The notes: generated by a model from the letters alone, not told the origin. A DNA stretch of 64,000 bases from Microbacterium yannicii (GCF_024055635.1 NZ_JAMXMB010000036.1:248001-312000); one strand, 5' to 3'; counted from the first letter of the stretch, positions 11,266 through 21,062 are shown. Translations and numbers: made by a program.

Positions 11266-14130
11266 ATGAGCAGCCCCGTCCCCACCGCCACCGTCGTCCC
11301 CGTTCCCACCGTGGTCACCGACGCGCCCCACGGCAGCGACGTTGTCGCGTCGCCCGCCCCCGAGATCGGCTGGCGCACCGAGACCACCACGCCCGACTGG
11401 CTCCAGGCGGGTGCCGAGATCGAGCTCACGCGCGACGGCGACGTGTCCACGCATCGCATCGACGGGCGCACGTCCACCAGGGTCGCCTGGCCGTTCGCTC
11501 TGCTCGAGCCGCGCGAGCGGGCGTCGCTGCGGGTGCGGGTGACCGGTGAGGACGGCGTGCAGGGCGAATGGAGCGAACCGCGTCGCGTGACCGCGGGATT
11601 CCTCGGTGACGGCGAGTGGCGGGCCACGACCATCGGCCTTGCCGCGCCGGAGCACACGGCCCAGCCTGCGTACCTGCGTACCGAGTTCCGGGCGACCGGA
11701 CCGGTCGCCCGCGCCACCCTCTACGCGACGGCGGTCGGCGTGTACCAGGTCGCGATCGGCGGCGTCGACGTCGACGACCAGGTGATGAAGCCGGGCTGGA
11801 CGCCGTACGAGCAGCGGACGATCCACGAGACGACCGATGTCACCCCTCTCGTCGCCGAGGGGGCCAACGCGATCGGCGTACGGCTCGCGGGCGCGTGGGC
11901 GACCGAGCGGTTCGGCTTCCGCGACAGCGCGCGCCCCCTCTACGGCGACCAGCCGCGGTTCGCCGCGCAGCTGCTTCTCGAGTACGCCGACGGATCGAGC
12001 GAGTGGGTGACGACGGATGCCTCGTGGCAGGCGTCGACCGGCCCGATCACGGCGAGCGGGCTCTATACCGGTGAGAACTACGACGCCCGCTTGGTGCTGG
12101 TCGATGCCGAGGGCCGCGGCTTCGCCGAGGCCGGGTACGCCGCCGAGGGCTGGGAGGCGGCAGCCGAACGCGAGCCCGTCCGCACCCCGGAAGCGCGAGT
12201 GTCGCCGTTCGTGCGGCGCCTCGAAGAGCTGAGCGTCCAGGAGGTCATCACGACGCCCAGCGGCAAGACGGTTCTGGACTTCGGGCAGAACCTCGTCGGC
12301 CGGCTGCGGCTGCGCGTATCCGGCCCGGCCGGCGCCGAGATCACGCTGCGCCATGCCGAGGTGCTCGAGCACGGCGAGCTCGGCACGCGACCGCTGCGGG
12401 CGGCCGCGGCGACCGACCACTACACGCTGTCGGGCAAAGGCCAGGGCGACGGTGGGGTCGAGGAGTGGGAGCCCGAGTTCACCTTCCACGGCTTCCGCTA
12501 CGCCGAGGTCGACGGCTGGCCGGGCGAGTTCGATCCGTCCGCGGTCACGGCGCTGGTGATCCACAGCGATATGGAGCGCACCGGCTGGTTCGAGGCATCC
12601 GATCCCCTCGTCGATCGGCTGCACGAGAACATCGTGTGGGGCCTGCGCGGCAACTTCCTCTACCTGCCGACCGACTGCCCGCAGCGCGACGAGCGCCTGG
12701 GCTGGACGGGCGACATCCAGGTGTTCGCGCCGACGGCGTCGTTCCTCTATGACGTGCGCGGGTTCCTCGACTCGTGGCTGCGCGACCTGGCGATCGAGCA
12801 GGTCGACGGCGTCGTGCCCTTCGTGGTGCCGAACGCCCTCGGCGTCGCCCGACCCGCTGCCGCATGGGGTGACGCGGCCACCATCGTGCCGTGGGTGCTC
12901 CATGAGCGGTATGCCGACGTCGCGACGATCGAGCGCCAGTACCCGAGCATGAAAGGCTGGGCCGACGTGCTCATCGGGCTTGCCGGGCCGCGCCGGCTGT
13001 GGGAGGGCATGTTCCAGTTCGGCGACTGGCTCGACCCTGACGCGCCGCCGGAGCAGCCGGCCAACGCGAAGACCGACGGCGACATCGTGGCGTCCGCGTA
13101 CCTCTTCCGGTCGGCCGATGCCGTGGCGCGTGCCGCAGCGCTTCTCGGCAGGGACGACGAGGCGCAGCAGTACGCCGGAATCGCCGAGGAGGTGCGCGCC
13201 GCGTTCCTGGCCGAGTACGTGACCCCCGCGGGACGCATGATGTCGGACGCCCAGACCGCCTACGCGATGGCGATCGTGTTCGACATCGCGCCCGCCGACC
13301 AGCAGGAGACGCTCGGCGCCCGACTCGCCGAGCTCACCCGGCTGTCGGGATACCGCATCGGCACGGGGTTCGTCGGCACGCCCATAATTCAGGACGCACT
13401 CACGCGCACCGGTCACCTCGAGACGGCCCGACGCCTGCTCACGCAGACCGAGAACCCGTCGTGGCTGTACCCCGTGACCATGGGCGCGACGACGATCTGG
13501 GAGCGCTGGGACTCGATGCTGCCCGACGGCTCGATCAACCCGGGCGAGATGACGTCGTTCAACCACTACGCGCTGGGCGCGATCGGCGATTGGCTGCACC
13601 GCGTCGTCGCCGGCCTCGCCCCGGACGCGCCCGGGTACGCCCGCCTGCGCATCCAGCCGCACCCGCTCGCAGGCCTCGACCACGCGTGGGCCGAGCACCT
13701 GACCCCCTACGGCACCGCGCGTGCCGGATGGGCTCGCGCCGACGGCGTCATCCGGATCGAGGCGATCGTCCCGGCGAACACCACGGCCGTCGTCGCGCTG
13801 CCCGACGGACGCGAACTCGAAGTCGGTTCGGGAACGCACGAGTGGGAGGTGGAGGATGCCGCGCCGCCGGCCGCCGCGTCACGCATCGGTCTCGACTCGA
13901 CGCTGGCGGCCGTCATCGACGACCTCGACGCCTATCGTGCGATCGGCGAGGTGCTCGAGGCGGCGAACCCCGAGGCGGCCCACGCCTTCCGCACGAACAC
14001 GAAGTGGTCGGAGCGTCGCGAACTGGGGGAGGCGCTGTTCATGCATGCCGGTCCCGACACGCAGCGCGAGATCGCCGAACGCCTCGCCGAACTGTCGGCG
14101 CAGCGTGAAGACGCGACGGCCGATGCCTGA
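11266..14130 (+). CDS. Alpha-L-rhamnosidase, GH78 (second copy) with C-terminal helical extension
   Basis: A 954-residue GH78 enzyme with TDCPQRDERLGWTGD from residue 469, MGATTIWERWDSMLPDG further on, and the N-terminal Ig-like and rhamnosidase N domains in the usual order. The ATG at 11266 has a CGAGGAGAG ribosome site; a frame continues upstream but runs through the preceding gene. It differs from the first copy by an extra tail of about 85 residues beginning near IGLDSTLAAVIDDLD and ending in a charged helix (REIAERLAELSAQRED). No signal peptide. The two adjacent enzymes are clearly diverged rather than a recent duplication and may split different rhamnosyl linkages. Co-transcribed with the upstream GH78; the LacI gene follows. 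Confidence 0.94.
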   Translation: MSSPVPTATVVPVPTVVTDAPHGSDVVASPAPEIGWRTETTTPDWLQAGAEIELTRDGDVSTHRIDGRTSTRVAWPFALLEPRERASLRVRVTGEDGVQGEWSEPRRVTAGFLGDGEWRATTIGLAAPEHTAQPAYLRTEFRATGPVARATLYATAVGVYQVAIGGVDVDDQVMKPGWTPYEQRTIHETTDVTPLVAEGANAIGVRLAGAWATERFGFRDSARPLYGDQPRFAAQLLLEYADGSSEWVTTDASWQASTGPITASGLYTGENYDARLVLVDAEGRGFAEAGYAAEGWEAAAEREPVRTPEARVSPFVRRLEELSVQEVITTPSGKTVLDFGQNLVGRLRLRVSGPAGAEITLRHAEVLEHGELGTRPLRAAAATDHYTLSGKGQGDGGVEEWEPEFTFHGFRYAEVDGWPGEFDPSAVTALVIHSDMERTGWFEASDPLVDRLHENIVWGLRGNFLYLPTDCPQRDERLGWTGDIQVFAPTASFLYDVRGFLDSWLRDLAIEQVDGVVPFVVPNALGVARPAAAWGDAATIVPWVLHERYADVATIERQYPSMKGWADVLIGLAGPRRLWEGMFQFGDWLDPDAPPEQPANAKTDGDIVASAYLFRSADAVARAAALLGRDDEAQQYAGIAEEVRAAFLAEYVTPAGRMMSDAQTAYAMAIVFDIAPADQQETLGARLAELTRLSGYRIGTGFVGTPIIQDALTRTGHLETARRLLTQTENPSWLYPVTMGATTIWERWDSMLPDGSINPGEMTSFNHYALGAIGDWLHRVVAGLAPDAPGYARLRIQPHPLAGLDHAWAEHLTPYGTARAGWARADGVIRIEAIVPANTTAVVALPDGRELEVGSGTHEWEVEDAAPPAAASRIGLDSTLAAVIDDLDAYRAIGEVLEAANPEAAHAFRTNTKWSERRELGEALFMHAGPDTQREIAERLAELSAQREDATADA

Positions 14131-14259
14131 GCGTGCAGCGCCCGCTGGGGCGGCTTGGCCCGCGGGGCGCTGTCGCGCCGCTGGAGCTTCGTCCCACGGG
14201 CGCTGCAGCGCACCCGTGCCCTACACTCGCGGACAGCAGCAGGAACTCTGGGGGATGCC

Positions 14260-15267
14260 ATGGTGGTGAGTGTGCGGGACGTCGCGGCTGCGGCATCCGT
14301 CTCGGTCGGCACGGTGTCGAACGTCCTCAATCGCCCCGAGAAGGTGTCGCCCGCGACCGTCGAACGGGTCACGCAGGCGATCGAGGACCTCGGCTTCGTG
14401 CGCAACGACGCCGCCCGCCAGCTGCGCGCCGGACGCAGCCGCAGCATCGCGCTCATCGTGCTCGACGCCGGCAACCCGTTCTTCGCCGAGGTCGCGCGCG
14501 GCGCGGAGGATCGCGCCGCTGAGTCGGGCATGAGCGTGCTGCTCGGCAACAGCGACGAGCGTTCCGACCGCGAGGACGCGTACATCGAGCTCTTCCGCGA
14601 GCAGCGGGTGAACGGCGTGCTCGTCACGCCCGTCGACCGCGATCTCGAACGGCTCGCCCGCCTGCAGAACGGCGGCGTGCCCGTGGTCCTCGTGGACCAT
14701 GAGGATGCCGAGCGGGCGTTCGGATCGGTCTCGGTCGACGACGTCGAGGGCGGCTACCTGGCCGTGTCGCACCTGTTGTCGACGGGGCGCCGGCGCATCG
14801 CGTTCATTGGCGGTCCGCGCTCGCTGCGTCAGGTCGCCGACCGCCTCGAAGGGGCACGCCGGGCGGTCGCCGAGGTGTCCGGCGCCACGCTCGAGGTCAT
14901 CGAGATGTCGGCGCTCTCGGTGCTGCAGGGACGCGAGGCCGGCGAACTGCTGCGCGGCCGGCCCGCAGCGGACCGGCCCGACGGGGTCTTCACGGCGAAC
15001 GACCTGCTTGCCGTCGGGGCGCTGCAGGCGTTCACGCTGATGTCCGACGTGCAGGTTCCCCGCGACATCGCCCTGATCGGGTACGACGACATCGACTTCG
15101 CCTCGGCGACCGTCGTGCCGTTGAGCTCCATCCGCCAGCCCGCGCATCTGATCGGCTACACGGCGGTCGACCTGCTCCTCAAAGACCTCGAGGGACCCGA
15201 GGGCGGGCACGAGCGTACGGTCCGCTTCCAGCCCGAGCTCGTGGTGCGGGAGTCGACCGCCGGCTGA
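14260..15267 (+). CDS. LacI-family transcriptional regulator, likely rhamnose regulon repressor
   Basis: A 335-residue regulator. The N-terminal helix-turn-helix reads VRDVAAAASVSVGTVSNVLN, with the hinge helix near ARQLRAGRS, then a periplasmic-binding-protein-like effector domain (SIALIVLDAGNPFFAEVARG; RPDGVFTANDLLAVGALQAF; IALIGYDDIDFA). ATG at 14260 gives the usual start just before the HTH. It directly follows the two GH78 genes. The palindrome TGAATCGTTTCA at the rhamnose operon and GH78 promoter is the expected type of LacI target, so this protein is my best candidate for its repressor, with rhamnose or a derivative as inducer. This pairing is inferred from proximity. Confidence 0.9.
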   Translation: MVVSVRDVAAAASVSVGTVSNVLNRPEKVSPATVERVTQAIEDLGFVRNDAARQLRAGRSRSIALIVLDAGNPFFAEVARGAEDRAAESGMSVLLGNSDERSDREDAYIELFREQRVNGVLVTPVDRDLERLARLQNGGVPVVLVDHEDAERAFGSVSVDDVEGGYLAVSHLLSTGRRRIAFIGGPRSLRQVADRLEGARRAVAEVSGATLEVIEMSALSVLQGREAGELLRGRPAADRPDGVFTANDLLAVGALQAFTLMSDVQVPRDIALIGYDDIDFASATVVPLSSIRQPAHLIGYTAVDLLLKDLEGPEGGHERTVRFQPELVVRESTAG

Positions 15268-15458
15268 GCCCCCCGGGTGCGCCGCCGGGACTTCGCGTCC
15301 AGGCGTGTCGCGGGCCGCACCGCGCGCGGCGCGCGTTCGGGGGTCGCGTGTTGTGGGTTGGGCGACGGCGTTGCGGCGTGTCGTGACCACCGAGGGCTGC
15401 AGCGACCCTCGCGCCGGGACGTTGCTCCGCACTAGACTGCAATGACATTCAAGCGAGA

Positions 15459-18400
15459 ATGGATATGCAGCACACAATGGATACGCAAACGAACCCGCCC
15501 CACACCGGGACCTCGGCGCCGTCGCTCGACTCGGCCGCGAGGGAGCAGCGGTACTGGGAGAGCACCTCGCCGGGATCTGGAAGACGGATGCCGCGGGCCG
15601 ACGCCGTCAGCGACGCTCCGGTGCAGAGCCTCAACGGGACCTGGCGCTTCCGCCTTTCGCCTACCGCCGCCGGGACGGGGTCCGCCTTCCTGGCCGACGA
15701 GTTCGACGACTCTGCGTGGGACGCCATGCCCGTGCCGTCGCACTGGGTGCTGCAGGAGTTCACGCCCCTTGCCGGTGGTCCTGCGCGACGCATGCTCGGT
15801 ACCGCCGAAGGACCGCTCTACACCAACACGGCATACCCGATCCCGCTGGATCCGCCGCGGGTATCCAGCGAGAATCCGACCGGCGACTACCGCCTCGTGT
15901 TCGACCTCGCGGACGACTTCGGGCCGGCCGTGCTGCGGTTCCAGGGCGTGGACTCGTGCGCCAAGGTCTGGCTGAACGGTGAGGAGCTCGGCTGGTCGAT
16001 GGGCAGCCGGCTGCCGTTCGAATTCGACGCGCCCGTGCGCCCTGGCCGCAACGTGCTGTGCGTCCGCGTGCAGCGGTGGTCGGCGGGCACCTACCTCGAA
16101 GACCAGGACATGTGGTGGCTGCCCGGCATCTTCCGCGATGTCGAGCTGCTCTCGCGTCCGGCCGGGGCCATCGACGACCACTTCGTGCACGCCGACTACG
16201 ACGCTGTGACGGGTCTCGGCACGTTGCGGGTGGATGCCTCGACCGAGGCCGTCGTCGAGATCCCCGAGCTCGGCATCCGTATGCCGGCAGGAGAGACCGC
16301 GACAGTCGCTGTAGATCCGTGGAGTGCCGACGCCCCGCGCCTGTACCGCGGCACGCTGCGTTCGAGCGGTGAGACGGTCGAGCTGGCCGTCGGCTTCCGA
16401 CGGGTCGAGATCGTCGACGGCGTCTTCAGGGTGAACGGCCGCCCGGTGACGTTCCGCGGGGTGAACCGCCACGAGCACCACCCCGACACCGGCCGGACGA
16501 TCGACCGCGAGACGATGATCCGCGACATCGTGATGATGAAGCGGGCGAACATCGATGCCGTGCGCACGAGCCACTACCCGCCGCATCCCGAGTTCCTGCG
16601 GCTCTGCGACGAGTACGGCCTGTGGGTGGTGGTCGAGGTCGATCTCGAGACCCACGGATTCATCTACGAGGGGTGGGCCCACAACCCTCCCGCATTGCCG
16701 GAGTGGCGCGAGGCGATCATGGACCGCCTGCGTCGGACCGTGGAGCGCGACAAGAACCGCCCGAGCGTCGTGGTCTGGTCGCTGGCGAACGAGAGCATGA
16801 CCGGCGACGGCTTCGGCGAGATGCGGCGGTGGCTCGATGAGCGCGATCCGTCGCGAGCGGTGCTGTACGAGCGTGATCCGAGCTATCGGGACTCCGACTT
16901 CTACTCGCTCATGTACCCGTCGCTCGAGCTGCTCGAGCAGATCGGGCGCCGCGAGGAGCCGCGCGGCGGCCGGCTCAGCATGCACGGCATGGTCTTCGGC
17001 GATGCGGATGCGGTCGCGCCGTTGCCGGACGGTGTCGCCGAGGCCGACGAGGAGCGCCGCCGCAGGCTGCCGTTCCTGCTCGTCGAATACGCGCACGCCA
17101 TGGGCAACGGACCGGGCTCGCTGCAGGACTACTGGCGCATCATCAATGCGCACGACCGGCTCTGCGGTGCGTTCGTGTGGGAGTGGATCGACCACGGCTT
17201 CCATGCTGTGACCGACGCCGGCGTGCCGTTCGTGATGCACGGCGACGATGTCGAGTACGAGCCCAGGGGCGGTCGCTTCAGCCTGCACGGTCTGGTCTTC
17301 AGCGACCGCACGCCGACTCCCGGGCTGGTGGAGCTGGCCAAGGCCCACGAGCCGGTCTCGGTCGACATCGACGCAGGCGGCCGGGTCTACATAATGAACA
17401 AACGACATTATGTAGACACAACGGATCTCGCGTTCCGCTGGACCGTGGAGGCTGCGGGCGAGACCATCGCGCGGGAGATGCTCCCGGTGCCGACCGTGAC
17501 TGCCGGCGAGGCGGTGCACGTGGAGATTCCGGATGCCGCGGCCGCGGCAATTGCCGACGCCGAGGCCTCGCATGCCGGCGACATCGTGCTGACGGTCGAA
17601 GCCGCGCTTGCCGCCGACGCACTCTGGGCCCCGGCGGGTCATGTGATCGCCTGGGGCCAGCGCGTCGTGCGGGAACCGGGTGCGGCCATGCGGGCAGACG
17701 GCGACAAGGCGCTGCCTGAGAAAGGCGCGGCGCCGCAGCACGCTGGCGTCTCGCCGGAAGCGGTCGGCGACACTCGCCCCGCCGTCGCGCGCCAGCGTGA
17801 TGCCGCGCGCGAACGCGCGGGGAACGCCGGCGACGACAGCCTGCTCTCCCTCGGTGCGGGGCGATTCGACGTCGCGACCGGCCGCCTCGTGCGGCTCGGC
17901 GACCTCGACATCGACGGACCCGCGCTGGACCTCTACCGCGCCCCCACCGAGAACGACCACGGCCAGGGTGAGCACAACAACATCGCCGGGGTATGGCGCA
18001 AGACGATGCTGCACCGGCTGCTGCATCGGGTGGACGACGTGTCGGTCGACGACGGGCGGTTGCGGGTCACCGGACGGACCGCGCCCCGATCGCATCCCCA
18101 CGGGGTGCGGTGGACGATGACGTGGACCCCGGACGGCGATGCGCTCGCGCTCGACGTGGATGTCGACTTCGTCGGGCCGTGGGCGGATACGCCGTACCTG
18201 CACCGTGACATCCGGGTGCCGCGACTCGGCCTCCTCTTCGCGCTCCCGGGTGCTGCGGAGCGCGTCAGCTGGTTCGGCCGCGGACCCGGCGAGACATACG
18301 TCGACTCGTTCGAGGCCTCGCGCGTCGGCCGGTTCGAGAGCTCGATCGACGACCTGCAGGTGCCGTATCCCGTCCCGCAGGAGAACGGCAACCACGTGCA

Positions 18401-18671
18401 GACGCGCTGGCTCGAGATCGGCGGGCGCGGCATCCCGTCGCTGCGGATCGAGGGTCGGCCACTGTTCGACTTCACCGCCCGTCGGTGGACGTCGCACGAC
18501 CTCGATCGTGCGTCCAAGCCGCATGAGCTGATCGACTCAGGCCGCGTGTGGCTCAACATCGATCACGCTCAGCAGGGGCTGGGGTCGGCATCCGTGGGGC
18601 CCGCGCTGCCCGAGCAATACCGTGTGCCCCGCGAGCGGACCTCGTGGAGTGTGCGGCTGACGTCGCGCTGA
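15459..18671 (+). CDS. Beta-galactosidase, GH2 (LacZ-like)
   Basis: A 1070-residue retaining beta-galactosidase. Order of parts: jelly-roll domain (SLNGTWRFRLSPTAAGTG), Ig-like domain, TIM barrel with GVNRHEHHPDTGRTID and TSHYPPHPEFLRLCDEYGLW, acid/base Glu445 in SLANESM, nucleophile Glu543 in LLVEYAHAMGNG, then the C-terminal LacZ small-chain domain (LYRAPTENDHGQGE). Start is uncertain: ATGs at 15459 and 15477 are in frame and neither has a strong ribosome site. No signal peptide, so cytoplasmic. Three oddities: a duplicated motif (residues 500-515 and 601-616), an AT-rich rare-codon inverted repeat at codons 643-653, and a low-complexity Ala/Arg/Gly insert near residues 748-785. No operator like that of the rhamnose genes is seen upstream. 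Confidence 0.93.
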   Translation: MDMQHTMDTQTNPPHTGTSAPSLDSAAREQRYWESTSPGSGRRMPRADAVSDAPVQSLNGTWRFRLSPTAAGTGSAFLADEFDDSAWDAMPVPSHWVLQEFTPLAGGPARRMLGTAEGPLYTNTAYPIPLDPPRVSSENPTGDYRLVFDLADDFGPAVLRFQGVDSCAKVWLNGEELGWSMGSRLPFEFDAPVRPGRNVLCVRVQRWSAGTYLEDQDMWWLPGIFRDVELLSRPAGAIDDHFVHADYDAVTGLGTLRVDASTEAVVEIPELGIRMPAGETATVAVDPWSADAPRLYRGTLRSSGETVELAVGFRRVEIVDGVFRVNGRPVTFRGVNRHEHHPDTGRTIDRETMIRDIVMMKRANIDAVRTSHYPPHPEFLRLCDEYGLWVVVEVDLETHGFIYEGWAHNPPALPEWREAIMDRLRRTVERDKNRPSVVVWSLANESMTGDGFGEMRRWLDERDPSRAVLYERDPSYRDSDFYSLMYPSLELLEQIGRREEPRGGRLSMHGMVFGDADAVAPLPDGVAEADEERRRRLPFLLVEYAHAMGNGPGSLQDYWRIINAHDRLCGAFVWEWIDHGFHAVTDAGVPFVMHGDDVEYEPRGGRFSLHGLVFSDRTPTPGLVELAKAHEPVSVDIDAGGRVYIMNKRHYVDTTDLAFRWTVEAAGETIAREMLPVPTVTAGEAVHVEIPDAAAAAIADAEASHAGDIVLTVEAALAADALWAPAGHVIAWGQRVVREPGAAMRADGDKALPEKGAAPQHAGVSPEAVGDTRPAVARQRDAARERAGNAGDDSLLSLGAGRFDVATGRLVRLGDLDIDGPALDLYRAPTENDHGQGEHNNIAGVWRKTMLHRLLHRVDDVSVDDGRLRVTGRTAPRSHPHGVRWTMTWTPDGDALALDVDVDFVGPWADTPYLHRDIRVPRLGLLFALPGAAERVSWFGRGPGETYVDSFEASRVGRFESSIDDLQVPYPVPQENGNHVQTRWLEIGGRGIPSLRIEGRPLFDFTARRWTSHDLDRASKPHELIDSGRVWLNIDHAQQGLGSASVGPALPEQYRVPRERTSWSVRLTSR
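17385..17417. repeat. AT-rich perfect 12-bp inverted repeat inside GH2 coding sequence
   Basis: Arms 17385-17396 (GTCTACATAATG) and 17406-17417 (CATTATGTAGAC) flank a 9-base loop. The codons here include ATA, AAA, CAT, TAT, GTA and ACA, which are rare in the surrounding G+C-rich genes, although the encoded residues 643-653 (VYIMNKRHYVD) fit the family consensus. Function unknown. Confidence 0.85.
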
Positions 18672-18710
18672 GCCCGAGAAGCGGCCGCCGAGATCCGGCG
18701 CCGCCGCGAC

Positions 18711-21062
18711 TCAATCCGGAGGGCGGGGCCGGCCGACCAGTTCGGCGGGGGGAGCGGGGAAGGCGCCGGCGGGGTACAGCTGGTTGGCCGTGGCCTGGAT
18801 GTCGCGGCTGATGGGCAGGCGGATCGTCGACAGTACGCGGCCGTTGTATGCGGCCCGGAAGACATCGCCTTCTCCGTCGGCGTTGCCTGCCCAGACGGCG
18901 GTGGTCACGCGTGTGCTGGACTGGACCAGCCAGGTCTGTATCTGCTGGTGGGTGCCGGTCTTGCCCATCATCGGCGTACCGTCGTTCGGGTTGGCGCCAG
19001 AGCCCGTGCCGCCCGGCCGCATGACGCCCTGGAGCGCGAACGCCGTCGCGGCTGCCACCTCCGGGCTGAGCGCCTGCGTGCACCGGTCGCCGGGCACCGG
19101 AAGCTCTTCGCCGTCCGCATTGACGACGCGTTCGATCACGCGCGGCACGCACGAGACGCCGTTGTTGGCGACCGCGGCGAACGCGGAGGCCAGCGCGACC
19201 GGTGCGATGTTATTGGTGCCGATGATGCCCGCTGCGCCTTCGATGTCCACAGGGTCGCCGGTCCCGCGCGTCACGCCCAGGCGGGTCGCGACTTGTTCAA
19301 TGTCGCAGAGGTCGAGCTTCTCCGCCATGGCGATGAAGCCGCTGTTCAACGACTGCGCCGTGAACTGCATCGGAGTGCCGGTGTAGCCGGGAACGCCGCC
19401 GAAGTTGCGCACGACATGGTTCTCGCGGTTGATCCACGTACCGTCGCAACGGTCCTGCATACGGGGGATCGCCCGGAGGGCGCCGTTGACGCTTTCCGAC
19501 AGCGAATGCCCCTTCTCGAGCCAGTCGATGAGTGTGAAGAGCTTGAAGGTGGATCCGGTCGGGAATCCCTTGGAGACCCCGTGCACGAGGTCTCCCGCGT
19601 AGACGAGCGACGTGTAGGCGGGGTCGGTGGCGGCAAGGTCGGCGTCTTCCGTGAAGCGGTTGTTCTGGCTGATGGCCAGGATGCGCCCGGTGCCGGCTTC
19701 GATGCTCACCGATGCCGACCCGAAGTCCATGCCCGCCACCGTCTCCGGCGCGTAGCGACGCATCGCGTCCTGCGACGCGTTCTGCAGACGCCAGTCCAGC
19801 GTGGTGTAGATGTTCAGGCCCTCGCGAGTCAGCGACTGCTGGCGCTCCTGTGGGCTCTCGCCGAAGGCCGCAGCGTAGTCCGGGTCGGAGCGCACGGTGT
19901 TGACGACGTACTGACAGAAGAACGGCGCGGACGTCGCCACGCATCCGACATGTGCGGGCTGCAGCGCGGGTGAGATGGGCTCGATGGCCGCCGCCACGTA
20001 TTGATCGGCGGTGATGCGCCCGTCCTCGCGCATGCGATCGAGCACGTAGAGCTGCCGCCCTTTGGTGGCACTGTAGGCATCGCCGGCGGCCAGATACTGC
20101 TCGGGCGTGATCGTGCCGTCGGCGAGGAGCGTATCCAGCCCTGCGAGAGTACCGGGTGTCACGTCGTCGATCACGCCGTCGGCGGCCTTGTTGTAGGTGG
20201 CGCCGTCCGCGCCCGTGATGGACCCCGTCGGCCGATCGATGCGGAACGTGTTGGGATTCTGCACGATCCCCGCGAGCGTCGCAGCCTGAGTCAGCGTGAG
20301 CCCCGCCGCCGTGGTGCTGAAGTAATAGCGGGCTGCCGCTTCGATGCCGTAGGTCGTGCCGCCGAAGTTCGCGATGTTCAGATAACCCAGGAGGATGTCG
20401 TTCTTCGAGTACTGCTGCTCCACTTGGATCGCGTAGCGGATCTCCTGCAGCTTGCGCTGGTAGCCCTCGATACCGCTCGCCTGGGTCGCGTCGATCCAGC
20501 AGGCACGCAGCACGTCGTCGCGCGTCTGGGTCTCGGTCTCGACGGAGTCGCGCTCGCAGCGTTGCACCAGGACGTTCTTGACGTACTGCTGGCTGATCGA
20601 GGAGCCGCCTTGGGTCGTGCCGCCCTGAGCGTTCTTGATGAGAGCGCGGGTCGTTCCGACGAGGTCGACGCCGCCGTGCTCGTAGTAGCGCGGGTCCTCA
20701 GACGCCAGGATCGCGTCGTACATCACGGGTGACACCTGATCGAAGGCGACGGGAACCCGGTTCTGATCGTAGAACGACGTCAGCTCGACGTCCTGGCCGC
20801 TTGCGGGGTCTCGGGCATAGATCGTCGTCGGCAGCATGAGCCGATCGATCGCGAGGTAGTTCGGCATCCCGTCGAACAGCGACACCGCTGTGCTGGCCGC
20901 ATGCCCGGAGATCGCGAGGACCGGCGCAAGCGGAGCGACCACGAGTAGGCCCGCTATCGCGCTGAGCACCACGAGCCCCACGAAGCCGCCTAGAACACCG
21001 GCGAACGTGCGCGTGTAAGGCGGCGCCGGCGCCTTAGCCGAGTCCTTCGATGACCGCTTCAT
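18711..21062 (-). CDS. Class A penicillin-binding protein (PBP1a-type transglycosylase/transpeptidase)
   Basis: A 783-residue bifunctional peptidoglycan synthase. A short cytoplasmic N-terminus is followed by one membrane helix (GVLGGFVGLVVLSAIAGLLV), then the GT51 glycosyltransferase domain with EDPRYYEHGGVD and GGSSISQQYVKN, and the transpeptidase domain with SxxK in TGSTFKLF, SLN (SLNSGF) and KTG (GKTGTHQQ). It polymerises and cross-links cell-wall glycan on the outer face of the membrane. ATG at 21062 is chosen because it precedes the basic residues and membrane helix; the open frame extends upstream by 28 codons. This housekeeping gene is convergent with the GH2 gene and unrelated to the sugar genes on either side. 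Confidence 0.95.
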   Translation of the reverse strand: MKRSSKDSAKAPAPPYTRTFAGVLGGFVGLVVLSAIAGLLVVAPLAPVLAISGHAASTAVSLFDGMPNYLAIDRLMLPTTIYARDPASGQDVELTSFYDQNRVPVAFDQVSPVMYDAILASEDPRYYEHGGVDLVGTTRALIKNAQGGTTQGGSSISQQYVKNVLVQRCERDSVETETQTRDDVLRACWIDATQASGIEGYQRKLQEIRYAIQVEQQYSKNDILLGYLNIANFGGTTYGIEAAARYYFSTTAAGLTLTQAATLAGIVQNPNTFRIDRPTGSITGADGATYNKAADGVIDDVTPGTLAGLDTLLADGTITPEQYLAAGDAYSATKGRQLYVLDRMREDGRITADQYVAAAIEPISPALQPAHVGCVATSAPFFCQYVVNTVRSDPDYAAAFGESPQERQQSLTREGLNIYTTLDWRLQNASQDAMRRYAPETVAGMDFGSASVSIEAGTGRILAISQNNRFTEDADLAATDPAYTSLVYAGDLVHGVSKGFPTGSTFKLFTLIDWLEKGHSLSESVNGALRAIPRMQDRCDGTWINRENHVVRNFGGVPGYTGTPMQFTAQSLNSGFIAMAEKLDLCDIEQVATRLGVTRGTGDPVDIEGAAGIIGTNNIAPVALASAFAAVANNGVSCVPRVIERVVNADGEELPVPGDRCTQALSPEVAAATAFALQGVMRPGGTGSGANPNDGTPMMGKTGTHQQIQTWLVQSSTRVTTAVWAGNADGEGDVFRAAYNGRVLSTIRLPISRDIQATANQLYPAGAFPAPPAELVGRPRPPD

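Noticed and set aside
10843..13839. Very long open frame (998 codons) on the reverse strand opposite the second GH78 gene, and similar ones at 36324-40016 and 15432-18524
   Set aside because: These mirror real genes in the frame expected from high third-position G+C; the translations are Arg/Ala-rich or Val/His/Asp-rich without any domain motif or ribosome-binding site.
15268..15458. Small gene or RNA in the 191-base gap before the GH2 gene
   Set aside because: No frame with a ribosome site or coding bias; only GC-rich dyads and a possible TAGACT -10 at 15434, not enough to call.
17385..17417. Chromosome dimer resolution (dif) site, because the arms ACATAA and TTATGT resemble XerC/XerD half-sites
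   Set aside because: The inner gap between the half-sites is about 13 bases rather than 6, the outer bases do not match, and it sits inside a coding gene. Kept only as an unexplained inverted repeat.
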